DNA from: Antitrichia curtipendula
Lineage: Eukaryota > Streptophyta > Bryopsida > Hypnales > Leucodontaceae
Length of the DNA: 64,000 nucleotides
Reading direction: 5' to 3'
Assembly (NCBI GenBank): GCA_951230915.1
Contig: OX579641.1
Span: 7,688,001 to 7,752,000, forward strand
A program made the translations under genes and the position numbers. This document shows positions 51,601 through 64,000 of the stretch, in pieces (within the stretch, counting starts at the first letter, position 1; the number at the start of each line of letters is the position of its first letter). Under the pieces are notes generated by a model. The model had not been told where the DNA came from. It did not search any database and saw only the letters and a list, made by a program, of their open reading frames with translations.

Positions 51601-52327
51601 TAAAATCAAACTATTACTGTTATATGGATTCTATATAATTGATTGATCAAATTTTGATAATTTTCATGTGAAAATGCAAATCTTCTATAGATTTTGATTT
51701 TATCAATAGAATATCAATAGAATTCATTTGTTGAAAAATCAAATTTTATCATAAATTATATAGCTATAGAATAACTTGGGATTTTTACCAAAAATGAAAG
51801 TTAGATCAAGAAAGAACATTTTACAAATTCGATTTTAAAATCATTTGAAAGAAAAAAAATATGAATGACAAACACACAATATTGAATAATTTGGATTCAA
51901 ACACTTGGAGCTTGTAGTTGCAATGACATAAGTGTAGGATAGGGTAACACCTATTTCGTGGAATATTTAAATTTTTTTGGAAAACAAAGTTCAATAGTTG
52001 CTTGTAGAATTATTTTTCCAATATTCTTTTTTCACCATAGAAAAATTGTTTTCTAAGAAATAATTTTCCTAAAATTTTGGCATCTATATTAAACTGCTAA
52101 ACTGCCCTATAGCTACCATAATTCATTGAATTATTGAATTTTTTCAAATTTCAAATAGAAATAAAGCTTGTATATTTTGTCTACTAAAAATAAAACTTGT
52201 ATACTTTTTTTTCTAAAATATTAAACAAAAATTGGTGTTTTGAAAGTTATGATCAAACTTGACCCAAGTACATTTGTTTTTTGACTACTTAAACTTTTAG
52301 TTGTTAAGGACCATTCACATTAATAAC
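48610..52327. other. Intergenic DNA; no confident gene
   Basis: 48612-48730 continues the dispersed repeat interrupted by the element at 47088. Open stretches on the minus strand at 48838-49062 and 50643-50987 lack domains. 49310-49440 is extremely AT-rich. Nothing else identified. Confidence 0.45.
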
Positions 52328-54391
52328 GTATATCTTCGAGAGGGACAAACTAAATAACTAACCCCACTCAAATCAACCCAACTATATTTTTACCCAATCT
52401 AAGTCTATACCAAGAAAGAATATCTTTGAGAGTGACAAACTAAGTAACTAATCCCACTCAGATTAAGGGGTCAAATCAATCCAACTATATTATCTAAGTC
52501 CACACCTAAAAAAATGTTCGAGAGGAACAAACTAAGTAACTAACCCCACTCATATCAAAGGATTAAAATCAACCTAGCTATATTCTCACCCAATCCAAAT
52601 CCACACCAAAAAAAAATCTTTGAAAGGAACAAACTAAGTAACCAGACCCACTGAGATCAAGAGGTCAAATCAACCCAGTCATTTTCTCACCCAATCTAAG
52701 TCTACACCAAAAAAAGAATGTCTTTGAGAGGGACAAACTAAATAATTTATCCAATTAGATCTAAAAGTCAAATCAAACCAGCTATATTCTTAGCTAATCT
52801 AAATCCACACCAAGAAAGAATGTCTTTGAAAGGAACAAACTAAGTAACCAGACCCACTGAGATCAAGAGGTCAAATCAACCCAGTCATTTTCTCACCCAA
52901 TCTAAGTCTACACCAAAAAAAGAATGTCTTTGAGAGGGACAAACTAAATAACTGATCCACTTAAATCTAAAAGTCAAATCAAACCAGCTATATTCTTAGC
53001 TAATCTAAATCCACACCAAGAAAGAATGTCTTTGAAAGGAACAAACTAAGTAACCAGACCCACTGAGATCAAGAGGTCAAATCAATCCAATCATTTTCTC
53101 ATCCAATCTAAGTCTAGATTAAAAAAGAATGTCTTTGAGAGGGACAAACTAAGTAACTGATCCACTAAGATCCAAAAATCAAATCAAACCAGCTATATTC
53201 TTAGCCAATCTAAATCCACACCAAGAAAGAATGTCTTTGAGAGAGACAAATTAAGTAACCAACCCCGTTTAACCCTAGACCGCCCATGGCCGGTTTGGAT
53301 TAAAAACAATGTAGCTTTTGAAGTGCTAAAAATCTAAATGAGAATAAGTTATACAGATCTTTACCGTACAATCTTGTAGTAAACATGCTGTAGATGATGT
53401 GGAACAAATTTGGAGTCATTTGACCGAATGGATTGAAAGATTATAATGTTCTAGTGTTGAAAAAAGATGCTGAAATTTTCCTTGCAACACACTTGGAGGT
53501 GAATTTGGATTCCTAAACCTACTCAAATGAAAAAACTTGAAATTACAAAGTGATTCAAAACCAACATATAAACACATTGGTGAAAAAAAATATCATTCAA
53601 TTGACTCAATGTGTTTGCAAAATGGCTTGCAAACATCAAAAAATAGGCAAGAAAAGTTGCAAAAAACACACATGAGGCTGAACCTCCATCTACTAAAACG
53701 CTTCTCAGTAACTCATAACTTCTTGGATTGATATGAAATTTTAGCCACACAAACTAGACAAGTATGCGCAACCTCTCCCAAAAAAAATATTGGAAATGGA
53801 CAATGTATGAAGAAGATATAGGCCGCCAAAGTTCACTGAAGTCCAAGAATGGCGGAATTTTGAATTTTGAATTGATCCCAAACATTCAAAAGAACTTGGA
53901 TTGACATGAAAATTTCACCACAATAACTAGACTTCAAGGGGAATCTAACCCAACAAATTTCATTGAAACCGAACATTGGATGAAGGAGATACAAGCCCCC
54001 GAAGTTGCAGCCAAGAAGTGCACTTTGGTGAATCAAATTGAGCCTGTGAACTTCGATTGGCTTCTAAAACATCATTACCTTTTGGAATGATTTGAAAATT
54101 TTACCACACAAACTAGAAGAAGAGGCGCAAATTCTCCAACAAGTTTTATGGAATTTGGACATCGAATGCAAAAGTTACAGTGGTTTGAATTGAACTCAGA
54201 ACTATGTGAGGACACTTTTTGTCCACTTGGGCGGTCTAGGGTTAAATCAAGAGGTCAAATCAACCGAGTTATATTCTCATTCAATCTAAATCCACACCAA
54301 AAATGAATATTTTTGAGAAGGACAAACCAAGTAACTAACCCCACTCAAATCAAGAGGTCAAATCAAACCAACTATATTCTTAGCCAATCTA
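52328..54391 (+). repeat. ~100-bp satellite array with dimeric higher-order structure
   Basis: About eleven units start near 52328, 52421, 52516, 52616, 52720, 52819, 52923, 53023, 53127, 53229 and 54306, each beginning near GTCTTTGAGAGGGACAAACT. From 52616 to 53228 two unit types alternate: A with ACCAGACCCACTGAGATC, B with AATCTAAATCCACACC. This gives a repeat period of about 204 bp. The tenth unit is interrupted by a TTAA element (53269-54245). Confidence 0.9.
53269..54245. mobile_element. TTAA-bounded element inserted in the satellite (977 bp)
   Basis: TTAA-CCCTAGACCGCCCA ... TGGGCGGTCTAGGG-TTAA, a perfect 14-bp inverted terminus plus TTAA. The satellite unit resumes directly after it, so the ends are certain. 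The interior shares blocks with the 570-bp subfamily (TGGATTGAAAGATTATAA). Confidence 0.9.
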
Positions 54392-55050
54392 AATCTTCTA
54401 TCATGGCAATGTTATTGTATCCCTCATTGAACAAAGAAGTGTGAATGCACCCTCAGGGCTTTTTTTCTAGTATTACATCTATATTTAAATGTTTTAATAA
54501 CTTAATATTTTGATGACACCATTCAAAGTTTGATGACATCATTCAAATATTGATGATCCCAATCCGAGAAAAAAAAATCATTTTTCAATTGATAATCCCA
54601 GAATTGAGCTTGTTTCTAAATTGAACAAGACTGAAATGTAATTGTATGGGGAAATTTAGATTGGTGGAGTATGAATCATTGTCCACGACCTTCTTTTTCC
54701 TCTTCAACTGTATGTTTTGAATTGGTCTTAAAATCCTTATACCAGGTTTAAAGACCAACTTATAAATTCTTACTTGATGTCCCCTCAATATTTTGGTCCA
54801 ACTTGTATCATTTTAGTTAGACTCAATTTTGAAGTGAAATATTTAAAAAATATAATTTGAGGTCATGTATCATTCAATATTATTTCATTCAATAAATTTT
54901 CAAAATATTTGTAAAATTCTTACCACATGATCCTCAAAAGAATCATTTTCATTAGATAATAGCATTCATTTGTAGTTTTTTTTACTTGTATTGATATTTA
55001 ACTTTTATTAAAAAAAATTCAATCAACAATAAATATGGCTAAATTTTAGT
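54392..55050. other. AT-rich intergenic DNA
   Basis: No gene or recognisable element. Confidence 0.5.
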
Positions 55051-55622
55051 TTAATCCTTAAAGGACTAGAGCAAATTTTAGCATGTATTGTCAAAAACTG
55101 CCACCTTTCTAGGCCGCTAAGAAAAGAATGAAGAAAAACTTCTTTTCTAAGTTCAACTATACAAATTTGTATAAGACAACATTGGAAATGTATAGAAAAA
55201 TTTGAAATTTTTTGACCATGTGGCCATTGAAAGATTACAGCATTTGAAGTTAGAAGAAAAAGTTTATTGCCAACTCGATGTCACAAGGTCAACAAACTCT
55301 AATTCCACTCTATTTGCACTTTATGGTCATTTTTTTTTATAGTTGCATCCTATAATATATGAGTTATATAACCACTAATTTTTTAGATGTAGATGTGGAG
55401 TTTAGCAAAAGATCCTATAATTGCTCAAGCTACCCAAAAAATTTTGGGCGAAATAACTTTAGATCCAAGCACCCAATTGGAAAAAAATTACATTCTCAAC
55501 AAGGTAGTACATGTTCACACCTTGTGTTAAAATTCCAAAATATTTGTTTAAAATTGACTTTGTAGGAATATAACTAAACTTCCAAATGGCATAGAAAGAC
55601 CCAATTGTCTTTAAGGGTTTAA
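55051..55622 (+). mobile_element. TTAA-bounded element, 570-bp subfamily
   Basis: TTAA-TCCTTAAAGGACTAG ... ATTGTCTTTAAGGGT-TTAA. 572 bp, colinear with 45254-45821 at moderate identity. Confidence 0.82.
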
Positions 55623-57012
55623 AAGATCCAAATTCCATTTCCCACATAATGTACCTTTTACCACAACATGACCAAATCTTATTGCCAATTTTATATTCTT
55701 TCTATGGATTATGATAATTTTTTAGTTTTAGAGAATTCTAAAGAGCCAATGTAAGTACGTACAACCACAATCATTGAGTTATAATGGAATGTGAGAATAC
55801 ATTCCTAAATCTTAATTGAACTAAAAATTGTTATTGATGTTCTTAGGTAACATACTAAAAGCCATGAATATCATAAAGTATGTACACCTACAATCAACAA
55901 TGCCCCAAATTTGACACCTACATTTGGACCCCCAAAAGCATTATAAAACCTAAATATTTATTACATAATGTACAATCAAAACATGAGAGTCTATGAAATC
56001 CTAAAGCATGTTTTAGGGTATACCTAGAGATAATACTCTAAAAATTAATAACTTATTTATACAGTGTCCAAATAATGCTTGCCAACAAGGTCCAATACAA
56101 AAATCATATATGTTTTATTCATACCTCATGTTAGGTTGTTTGTTAGTTTGTTTTGTTTGTTTGTGACAGTGAGATCTCCTAGACCATGAGTCCTTTGGTC
56201 GTATTTGTGGTACTATCGAAAAGCTCTTTGCCAAGATGGGTGCATAGATTTTGTTTCATAGCGTTTGGACCTGCGGTGTGGAAGTTATTGAATATCATAG
56301 TTTTTAATTTATACTATTGTGGCAATGGCACACTAGTAATAACTATGTTCAATTGTAATTAATCACGATTATAAGAGCACTTTCCTAAATGAGACATGTT
56401 ATGTCCGAAAAGCTTGTGTCAAGGACATTAACTTAACTTTGGTTCCGCAAAATTTGAACATACAGCAATGCAGGGAAGGAATGATTGAAATTTGAGTATT
56501 TTATCATTAAAAACTACAGAAAAAAAATCAATAATTCACTCTCAGCCCCGAGACCTGCTGAGTTTAATTTTTAATGTATTTTTTAAAGTTCTTTTCAAAG
56601 TTCTTTTTTTAGTTTGTTTTTTCTGGATATGAAATAATGCAATCTCACACAGTTTGTGTTTCCACAATAGCCCTGTTTGGGGGCTTTTTCACCAATTCCT
56701 CCCAATCTACATGTCAAGGGATTGATTGCCATATGGAATCAAATCATCCTCACTTGAGGAAAGCATTCAGTTCACCCCCAAATTCAGCTGCACAACCTCG
56801 AATTATGCAATCTTAACACGTACGGACGCAAGGGTTTCCGCTTGGGTAAAACTTAAAACTTACTTTGTGTTATAGAAGACTCTCAGATGCCTGTGGAGAA
56901 CCGATATGGCTGGTTTTGCCCCACCTTTTCATTTGCCATGCATGATAATAATTTGGAATTCATTTTTGCAATTAGAGCCCCCAAAGTGGTAGAAAGTGGT
57001 GTAGAAAATAGA
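55623..57012. other. Intergenic DNA with a dispersed repeat
   Basis: No gene. Bases about 56040-56290 are one copy of a dispersed repeat (GTGAGATCTCCTAGACCATG) found again at 58390-58510 and, antisense, at 30300-30430. Confidence 0.5.
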
Positions 57013-57240
57013 TTAACCCATACACATCACGGAGGATGTTTTTTGACCGATGAATGATAAAGAATCTCTCCATGCAGGACAAAAGTGCAACTATTCATCT
57101 TCCAAATTTTGTGTGAAAAGGAAGGTCATCTACAATAGTTTGACTTCCAATGAATGCTTTTGCATATTTTTAATCCAACAAGTCACACTATACCAAAACA
57201 AATGATTTCCACAGTGACCGGTTTGTCATTCAAGGGTTAA
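57013..57240. mobile_element. Short TTAA-bounded MITE (228 bp)
   Basis: TTAA-CCCATACACATC at the left and CATTCAAGGG-TTAA at the right. It matches 28582-28793 in opposite orientation (shared AGTGCAACTATTCATCTTC block). Confidence 0.7.
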
Positions 57241-59027
57241 TCAAGCACATAATAGAAGGTCTTTTTTTTTTTAACATGCACCCTTCAAAAGAAAGTTGGG
57301 GGCTTTTGGAAGACAAGTAAGAGTCCACCCTTGCCCTTTTGAAAAATATCCCTATAGGAATGACCCTACCATGTTCCTTTATACTAGACGGAGTGCCACA
57401 CATTGATCCTTGGATGGTTCTTTTGGAGGTTGTGTTGTTCAAAATATATATAAACTTGAGTTACTAAAGAAATACACCAAACATTCATTAACTTCAATGT
57501 TCCGATTTGGAACATATTTTTGCTAGGTATTTTTACTTGTTTTGGGTATTGACTCCCTTTGCATTACAAAATATTAGAAAAGAAATAGATGAAATTGCCC
57601 AAAACATTTCAAATAAACAAACGATTCACTAATTTTCAAATGAAGTTTATTATAGTCAATATGATGATGAAAATGATAAATGAATGTACAAAATGAATGG
57701 TTGTTATAACATACATGTTTCCTACGATGCAAGGCACTCTACTAACCTCAAAACGACAATGAATAAGTGATTGATTCAAAACCGTCACAACTAGATTCTT
57801 GCCTAGAATGAAGATATTGATTATGGAGATGCACTTCGTCTCAACACTATAACCTAGTGATGATTTATAATTCACCTAGGTTTATGACTTCAAAATTTAT
57901 AACTTATTCATCTGGTATCCAAATAATGCAATCTAAACTACATTGGAACCCTCTTTCATTTGCCAATAGGACCTCGTAAGAATAAATTTGTAACTCTTTT
58001 CAATTGCAGTTGGTAGCAATTGCAAGTGCACATAAAGTGCATATATCTCAAATGCGCCATTGACCTAAACCTACCATCACCACTCTGTGCACATCTCCCA
58101 AATCAATATGTACCTATGTAGAAGAAACAATTTCCTAAACTTCTACCCAAAAAAACTTTGACCCTTCATAACTTTTGCATACGGTATCCAAATGCCGTGT
58201 TATTTGGTGCATTGAAACCTCCTTTCACTTGCCAACAAGAAAATTTGACCAATCTAATAATAGTAACTAAGAACTATAATAAATATAGTGATTTTGAGGG
58301 TACCCACTTGACTTTTGTTTCACATTTTTTTCACCTCCTTTGGTTGGGTATCAAATCATTGGCTATATATAACAACTAGCAAAAGTGCAATCCATACCTT
58401 AAGTTAGGATGTGTGTTTGTTTATTACGGTAAGATCTCCTAGACCATGCGTCCACTGGTTGTGTTCTTGGTATTGTCAAGAAGCTCTTTGTGAGGAGGGA
58501 TGCACAATAATGTGTTTATAATGATTTAGCTTTTTCTAAGTAGTGGCAATAATTTTGCATGAGCTTTCAATGAGGTGGCTATTTCTATCCATCCTTGTGA
58601 GATAGAAATTGCACTAAGCAACTGAACATTAGTGAATTATGGCTATACATAGATATTGATGGGGAAAGCAAGGAGGCAACATATCCATCTTCATAGTAGA
58701 TGTATGTGGCAAAAATTAAAAATTTCAAAGCTAATTTTTGGCTTCTACATGTTTTGAATTATTGAGTTATGTTTACATGTAAAATTAAAGCAACAACAAA
58801 GGCGACAAGAGAAGAAACTTCAGAGCATTAAGTTAGTGAATGGTTTTAAAGCATATACTAAGATGAATCACAAATTTGTAGAATACAATTGCAGAAAAAG
58901 AGACTAAACTCACAAAATTCTGATATTTTTATACTTCTCCAAGTCTCCATGTTGAACATTGATGCCATCAAATCTTGTAAGTAACATTGATTACAATCCT
59001 AAAATACACATATCATTTGAAACATAC
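57241..59027. other. Intergenic DNA with dispersed repeats
   Basis: No gene. 58020-58270 and 58390-58510 are copies of repeats shared with 46960-47087/48610-48730 and 56040-56290. 58150-58180 is the uninterrupted version of the site hit by the TTAA element at 47088. Confidence 0.5.
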
Positions 59028-61031
59028 TGTAGAAATAGGATAATTCCTAATTTGAAAAACTATCCAATAGTATATTAAATTCATTATGAGGGAGAATTTC
59101 AAATAGGATTATGAACTAACCTTTCCAAAACCTACCAGGCAATACAACATTAATATTTTGAATTACTTTGAATTTTCCTCATACTAAGCCTAATTGCATT
59201 CTACACTTCCCTCTTAATGGCTACAAAGGTTTAGATGTTCTCCCAATTTGCACTCTTAAAACTTGAACTTTATCTTTCATTAAGTTTTTATTCAATTTCT
59301 TTATTCTTATATCCTTTTTTTTTACTCAAACTTTCTCCAAATTGGTCTTTACAACTTCACAGCTTGATTATCCGAATTGGTCTTTATTTTCTCCATAGGA
59401 TTCAATCCAATTTGGTCTCCCACTCCTTGCACCAATGCTGCACCTTCATGCTCCAATTTGGAATTACTCTCATTTATTTCTTCATCAATCATATTCTGAC
59501 CTTCTTCAACTCCCATTTGGTTCTTTTGATATACACCACACTTAAAGGTACAAGAACAACATTAAGACTTTAACTAATTCAAATTAGCTTTCACTAACTT
59601 AACATATGCAATCCAATTAAAGTTCATGTCAATTTTGGACAAGAATACAAGTAGGATACATGACCTTACAACTTTCTCCCTCTACAAATTCCCATTAGGA
59701 TCCATAACAATTGTAACTGCCACTCAATTTCTTCCGATTTGATCTAAAATGTATTCTCAACAACATTCACACACATAACCAAATTCCCAACATCTAAAAT
59801 GATTGAAACAACTGACAATTCATAGACAACACATTCAATCACAAAATTAAACATAAATGCATAATAAACCTATTCGGCTTCTATACTCTCGTTTTTCTTA
59901 CTTAATCTTCCAATTAGGCAAACTTTAACAACTACACATATCAGACTCAAGATTCACATCTATACTAACTCATATACACTTAAAACCAACTTGAAGGAAT
60001 AATTTCAATGACACCCAATTATCTAACTTCATCGCACATACTAGAAGACAACTACACTATAACTTGATTTAACACAATAATTCTATGATAATTCTCCTTT
60101 AGGACAATATTGCATTCACAAGCAAATCTAAATCTGATTAGGCTTCTCAGCATAAGACATCAACAACACATAATTACATTCACAACATTATCCAATTTGG
60201 TCAACATTGCATTCTATTACATATCTGTTTGGAATTACAAATTTCATTTATGCACAATCCAATTAGGTTTAAAATCTTGATCATAAAATTCTCAATCTTT
60301 CTCATCACTTTCGAATCTAACAATCTGCGCTCACAATTCTTATCCAATTAGCACTCATACTCGCAATCAATCTCACACTACAACAACACACACAAAGATA
60401 CAAAGAACAAGCAACCAATTTGGCTAGACTTGCATTCGCACTCAGTAGTAGGTGACTATCCACTATCCACTGAAAAGATGCATCCCCTCCAATTGACAAT
60501 TAACACCCCACTCCCCTCATTGTAAAAGAATGAAAGCCATTTATCTTCAAAAAATAATTTCCCTTCTTCCCCTCAGACACTGTTGATCTTGAAAAAATAA
60601 GAAATACGGATATGGACAATGTAGGATATGGACAATGTAGGATATGGTACGATACATATATGGAATACGAATAATATGGAATACATATACAACATATGAA
60701 ATACACACGGAACTGAAATGGCATTAACCTATATTGTTTGTTCATCAAATTGGTGTTGGAAAATACAAGTAAGGGGGGGTACTAAAATAAAAGAACCTTC
60801 CATGTATATGATTAAACTAATTAATCAGAATGAATGACTATGCGTTCAAAAAACAGGAACACATATGGGTGACATTGCCCTTCAAAATTCCAAGCCAAAT
60901 ACGACAAGAGAGAGATGGCTCGCAACCAGCACATCAATTGACTCAGTTGAACTACAAACCAACTTGGAACTCACCAAGTTAACACTAAGCTACTACTTGC
61001 AGCTATAATCCAATTGGTTGTCAAACTACCT
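59028..61031 (-). mobile_element. Antisense copy of the 2-kb LTR, running into the gap
   Basis: Begins TGTAGAAATAGGAT, aligning with the reverse complement of the LTR end at 20209, including the AAATAGGATTA block. It is also dense in CCAATTTGG-like words. The expected far end (GGTTATTTACA) is not seen before the N run, so it is truncated or completed inside the gap. No coding capacity. Confidence 0.6.
60606..60650. repeat. Two-copy minisatellite
   Basis: GGATATGGACAATGTA repeated twice, followed by a partial third copy. Confidence 0.75.
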
Positions 61032-61231
61032 NNNNNNNNNNNNNNNNNNNNNNNNNNNNNNNNNNNNNNNNNNNNNNNNNNNNNNNNNNNNNNNNNNNNN
61101 NNNNNNNNNNNNNNNNNNNNNNNNNNNNNNNNNNNNNNNNNNNNNNNNNNNNNNNNNNNNNNNNNNNNNNNNNNNNNNNNNNNNNNNNNNNNNNNNNNNN
61201 NNNNNNNNNNNNNNNNNNNNNNNNNNNNNNN
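61032..61231. other. Assembly gap (200 N)
   Basis: Exactly 200 Ns, a conventional scaffold spacer. Its true length is unknown. Confidence 0.99.
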
Positions 61232-61254
61232 CCCAAAGTGGTCTCCTTGGTCCT

Positions 61255-62175
61255 TTAACCCCTAAAGGCCCGTTTGTCCCCTCGGGGGACAATTTGGGTC
61301 CAAGTAGGTTCATGTGACCTCAATTTGTAGAGAATTTTTTTGGAATTTTTTGAGGTTGTGTGGTTCTGCGAGAGCTTTGTGGGTATATAATTTTTATTTC
61401 AAATGGTGCCCGGGAGAAAAATTTATGCCAAAAATAGAGTTTAGTGGGCAACACAAAAAAATCACAAAAAGTCAAAATAAATTTCTTAAATATTTTTTCC
61501 AAAATTTATGTCTTTTTGTGTACATTTGAAGCTTTGATTCATTCTATTTGGACTAAGAATGAAAAAGTTATGGACAATCTTAGTTTTTCAGGCAATCTAA
61601 GCATCTTCTTGAAAAAATAACTTTTAGGATTCATTTTTGAATGCAATTTTTACAATTTTTCAGAAAAAGATTGTTAGACAAGGTTGACTTTGCTTGCTAG
61701 AACAATCTCACTGTTGGGATTATGGTATTGCAATTTTGTCTTAGAGCTATTAACGATTTAGTTATTCCTTCAATCTTGAACCTACTTCTACTTAACAATT
61801 TTTTAATGAGTGAAAATTTAGTGTTTTTTTCTTGAATTTTTTTCCTAAATTCTCAACTAAAGTATTCAACATATAAACTTAGAAAATCCAAATCAGAAAT
61901 ACAAAAAATTTAAGTTCAATAGGTTCAAAGCCCAAAAATCTAGTCAAACAAGGTGCAAAAAAACTTGTTTTCTTCACTTTGAATGCAAATATCTTGCAAT
62001 CTATTTGGTCAAAGGTTGTGAAATTTCTTGCGTACATTCTCATATTAGTCTAGTATAAGATCCTATGGTTAGATATGCAAAAAAAATAATTTTTATAGTC
62101 TTTTGCTCTTTGCAATAGAAGTGGCAGTTTTGAGTGTGTTTTGATGGAGAAAAGGCCTCGGGGCTTTGGGGTTAA
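61255..62175 (+). mobile_element. TTAA-bounded element (921 bp)
   Basis: TTAA-CCCCTAAAGGCCCG ... CGGGGCTTTGGGG-TTAA. The interior has the family words TTCTATTTGGACTAAGAATG and AAGTGGCAG. The GC-rich start (GTCCCCTCGGGGGAC) is a short palindrome. Confidence 0.85.
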
Positions 62176-62818
62176 GAGTTAAGTAATCATCTTCCTGGCA
62201 CTTTTGCAAAAGGTAAAAACAAAAGGCATGATCTTGAGTAAGAAGGAGAATTTAGATTTGGGGCTTTTTTAGGCAAAATAAATTATGGTTTGAGAAGAAT
62301 TTAGACACCAAAGCTTCATTTTTGTACTTTTCCTTTTCTTTCCATCCCTATGTGAAATGATTCAAACCTTGAACAATCATTATGAGGCATTAAGTGACCA
62401 CGCTTATCACATTGTTGAAGAACAAACAAAAGTTGCTTCTATGACATATTTCATCCATTCTGTTGAACCACATGAATAAATTCTTAATAAGATTCATAAT
62501 CTATTTGGATGCCAATTCTCTAAGGTATTAACCTTTAAACCCTCATGCTTAAGTTTTGAGAGAATTGCTGACAAAAAGCCATTTTATTTGCAAATTTTGG
62601 GAATGCTTCAACCTACTAAACTTGATTCTATTACAATGAATATGACTTGCCAAGCACCACACCAATTTAGGCTACAAAATGAAAGCACTAGTCAAGTTCA
62701 CTTTTGCATGCCTTGACCAAACAAATTTTGGGCAAGGCAACAACTGAAGACCTATGCCCAAATTCAAGGAATTTTCTGATTCACCATTAGCTTTTCTGCT
62801 AGGCAAGGAAATGTTGTC
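62176..62818. other. Intergenic DNA between two TTAA elements
   Basis: No gene or recognisable element. Confidence 0.5.
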
Positions 62819-63412
62819 TTAACCCCTAAAGTCCCAAGGCCATTTTTTTTTGTCAAAAAACACTCAAATTTGTCATTTCTACTACATTCATCTAAGAAAG
62901 AAAAAATGACAACATTATTATTAGAATCTAATTGTGGGGTCTTGTACTGCACTTGTCTGAGATCATGTGGTAAAAATTTCATCAAACTTGACCATATGGA
63001 TTGGAAGATATTAGCATTCAAAGTTGAACAAGAAAGTTTTTTTCAAGAACATCCTTAAATTGCCCAAAAAACAAGATCGTCCATAACTTTCTCATCACTA
63101 TTCCAAATAGAATGATTCAAAGTTTCACATATAGACAAAAATATAATGTGTTAGAAAAAACAAAATATTTTTATTTTTTTGACTTTTTTGACTTTTTTTG
63201 GGATTGCCTACCAACCTCCATTTTTGGCTTTTTGTGCAATAACTTTTGCTTCCGAGCATAGATTGAAATAAAAACTATATTCCCAAGAAGCTTATGTGTT
63301 TTTCTAGCTTCACAAAAAAATTTAGTAAATCATGATGAATATTGAGACTATATGAGCCTACCCGAAGTCGCATTTTGGCTTCGATAATGCCAATGGGACT
63401 TTTAGGGGTTGA
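62819..63412 (+). mobile_element. TTAA-bounded element (594 bp)
   Basis: TTAA-CCCCTAAAGTCCCA ... TGGGACTTTTAGGGG-TTGA (right TTAA decayed by one base). Inverted ends match over about 14 bp with one gap. The interior shares CATATGGATTGGAAGAT and CTAGCTTCACAAAAAAATTT blocks with other copies. Confidence 0.85.
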
Positions 63413-63495
63413 GGGTTAACTTGAAGCAGAAAAAATAAAATTGAGATATACGGGTTGGAGGGTTCATTTATCGATTGATCAGCTTGGGGGAGGGT

Positions 63496-63607
63496 TCAAA
63501 ACCGTTTTCCTGGGGATCCGTTAAAGATTTCTGCAAATATCAATGACGCGTCGTGAAGGCAACCTCGCTCGAAGTACTCTTTGTCCGTCCTTGACATGCG
63601 GTTCCAC
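63496..63607 (-). CDS. Probable last exon of an unidentified gene (partial)
   Basis: After a good acceptor (CTGCAG at 63613-63608) the minus strand encodes WNRMSRTDKEYF, then ERGCLHDASLIFAEIF and NGSPGKRF, followed by TGA at 63498-63496. The first exon base completes a split codon. Composition and GC (about 50%) are unlike the flanking AT-rich repeats and look coding. The rest of the gene would lie upstream, beyond 63608 and probably past the window end. I do not recognise the family. Confidence 0.45.
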
Positions 63608-64000
63608 CTGCAGCGACAAGTCCAGATATTTGTAAGTTGAATTAGAGACAGGGCTCCATCAGCTCCCTCACTGATGCAACCATCACTTAACTTAACTTGC
63701 ACTAACTTAATGGATTGCCAGATGCTCAAACTCTGGCTAATATGCTGCTTGTCAACCTCCATTGCCCCTCCACGATTTAAAAAAAATAAAAAGCAAATAA
63801 TGTTCCCATACAATCTTTGCATATCATCTGTCGTCCACAATCTTTAGCACATGAATTTGGGGCTGCTTTCGAGGTATGTGATCCAGACTGAAATTACGGG
63901 GCAAGACGGGTACACCTAAACTTGCACCATGCCTAAAACTGCCATCATCACTCTATGTACATCTCCAAAATCAAAATGTACATATGTGGAAGGTACCATT
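63608..64000. other. Possible intron, then dispersed repeat
   Basis: 63608-63840 stays open in one minus-strand frame but has no domain. From about 63900 the sequence is another copy of the AAACTGCCATCATCAC repeat seen at 46960 and 58060, cut by the window end. Confidence 0.4.

Noticed and set aside
52328..54391. CRISPR-like spaced repeat
   Set aside because: Units are contiguous ~100-bp tandem copies without unique spacers, in a eukaryotic context; it is a satellite.
61014..61317. Open frames across 61032-61231
   Set aside because: They consist of Ns from the assembly gap.

Overview
This is a nuclear window from a land plant or close streptophyte relative. The genes have many short U2-type introns. 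One encodes a plant-specific AGC-VIII kinase with a DFD motif, one a mitochondrial branched-chain keto-acid dehydrogenase, and a Ty3/Gypsy chromovirus sits between genes. A 200-base run of N (61032-61231) is a scaffold gap. The AT-rich, repeat-dense intergenic DNA, short introns and a bacterial-type glutamine synthetase make me favour a non-seed plant, perhaps a bryophyte, but the sequence alone does not prove that.

Three multi-exon genes could be rebuilt exon by exon, with every splice phase closing. (1) 4110-9688, minus strand: 13 exons, 439 aa, a GlnT-type glutamine synthetase (relative of gamma-glutamylmethylamide synthetase). It has one GC-AG intron and a long foldback element in intron 7. 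(2) 21539-27992, plus strand: 9 exons, 454 aa, branched-chain 2-oxoacid dehydrogenase E1-alpha with a probable mitochondrial transit peptide. (3) 39337-43534, minus strand: 8 exons, 766 aa, a D6PK-like AGC-VIII protein kinase. A small intronless ORF (2677-3201, 174 aa, unknown function) converges on the GS gene, and what looks like the last exon of an unidentified minus-strand gene lies at 63496-63607.

The rest is mostly mobile and repetitive DNA. 11202-17421 is a full-length but decayed chromovirus with 194-bp LTRs and an ACTGG target duplication. Its leader carries debris of a second Gypsy-like element. From 18 to 64 kb I find twelve elements bounded by TTAA with inverted termini of the CCCYTAAAGG type. 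These are piggyBac-like non-autonomous elements, and several are nested with other insertions: a solo LTR containing a 73-bp CACTA micro-element, and a Stowaway-like MITE. One sits inside a roughly 100-bp satellite that shows a dimeric higher-order repeat (52328-54391). Other MITEs, hairpins and microsatellites fill the gaps.

The genes show no operon-like relation. The GS and E1-alpha enzymes both touch nitrogen and amino-acid metabolism, but their proximity is probably incidental. The observations I rate highest are the intron-rich bacterial-type GlnT gene and the dense TTAA-element family.
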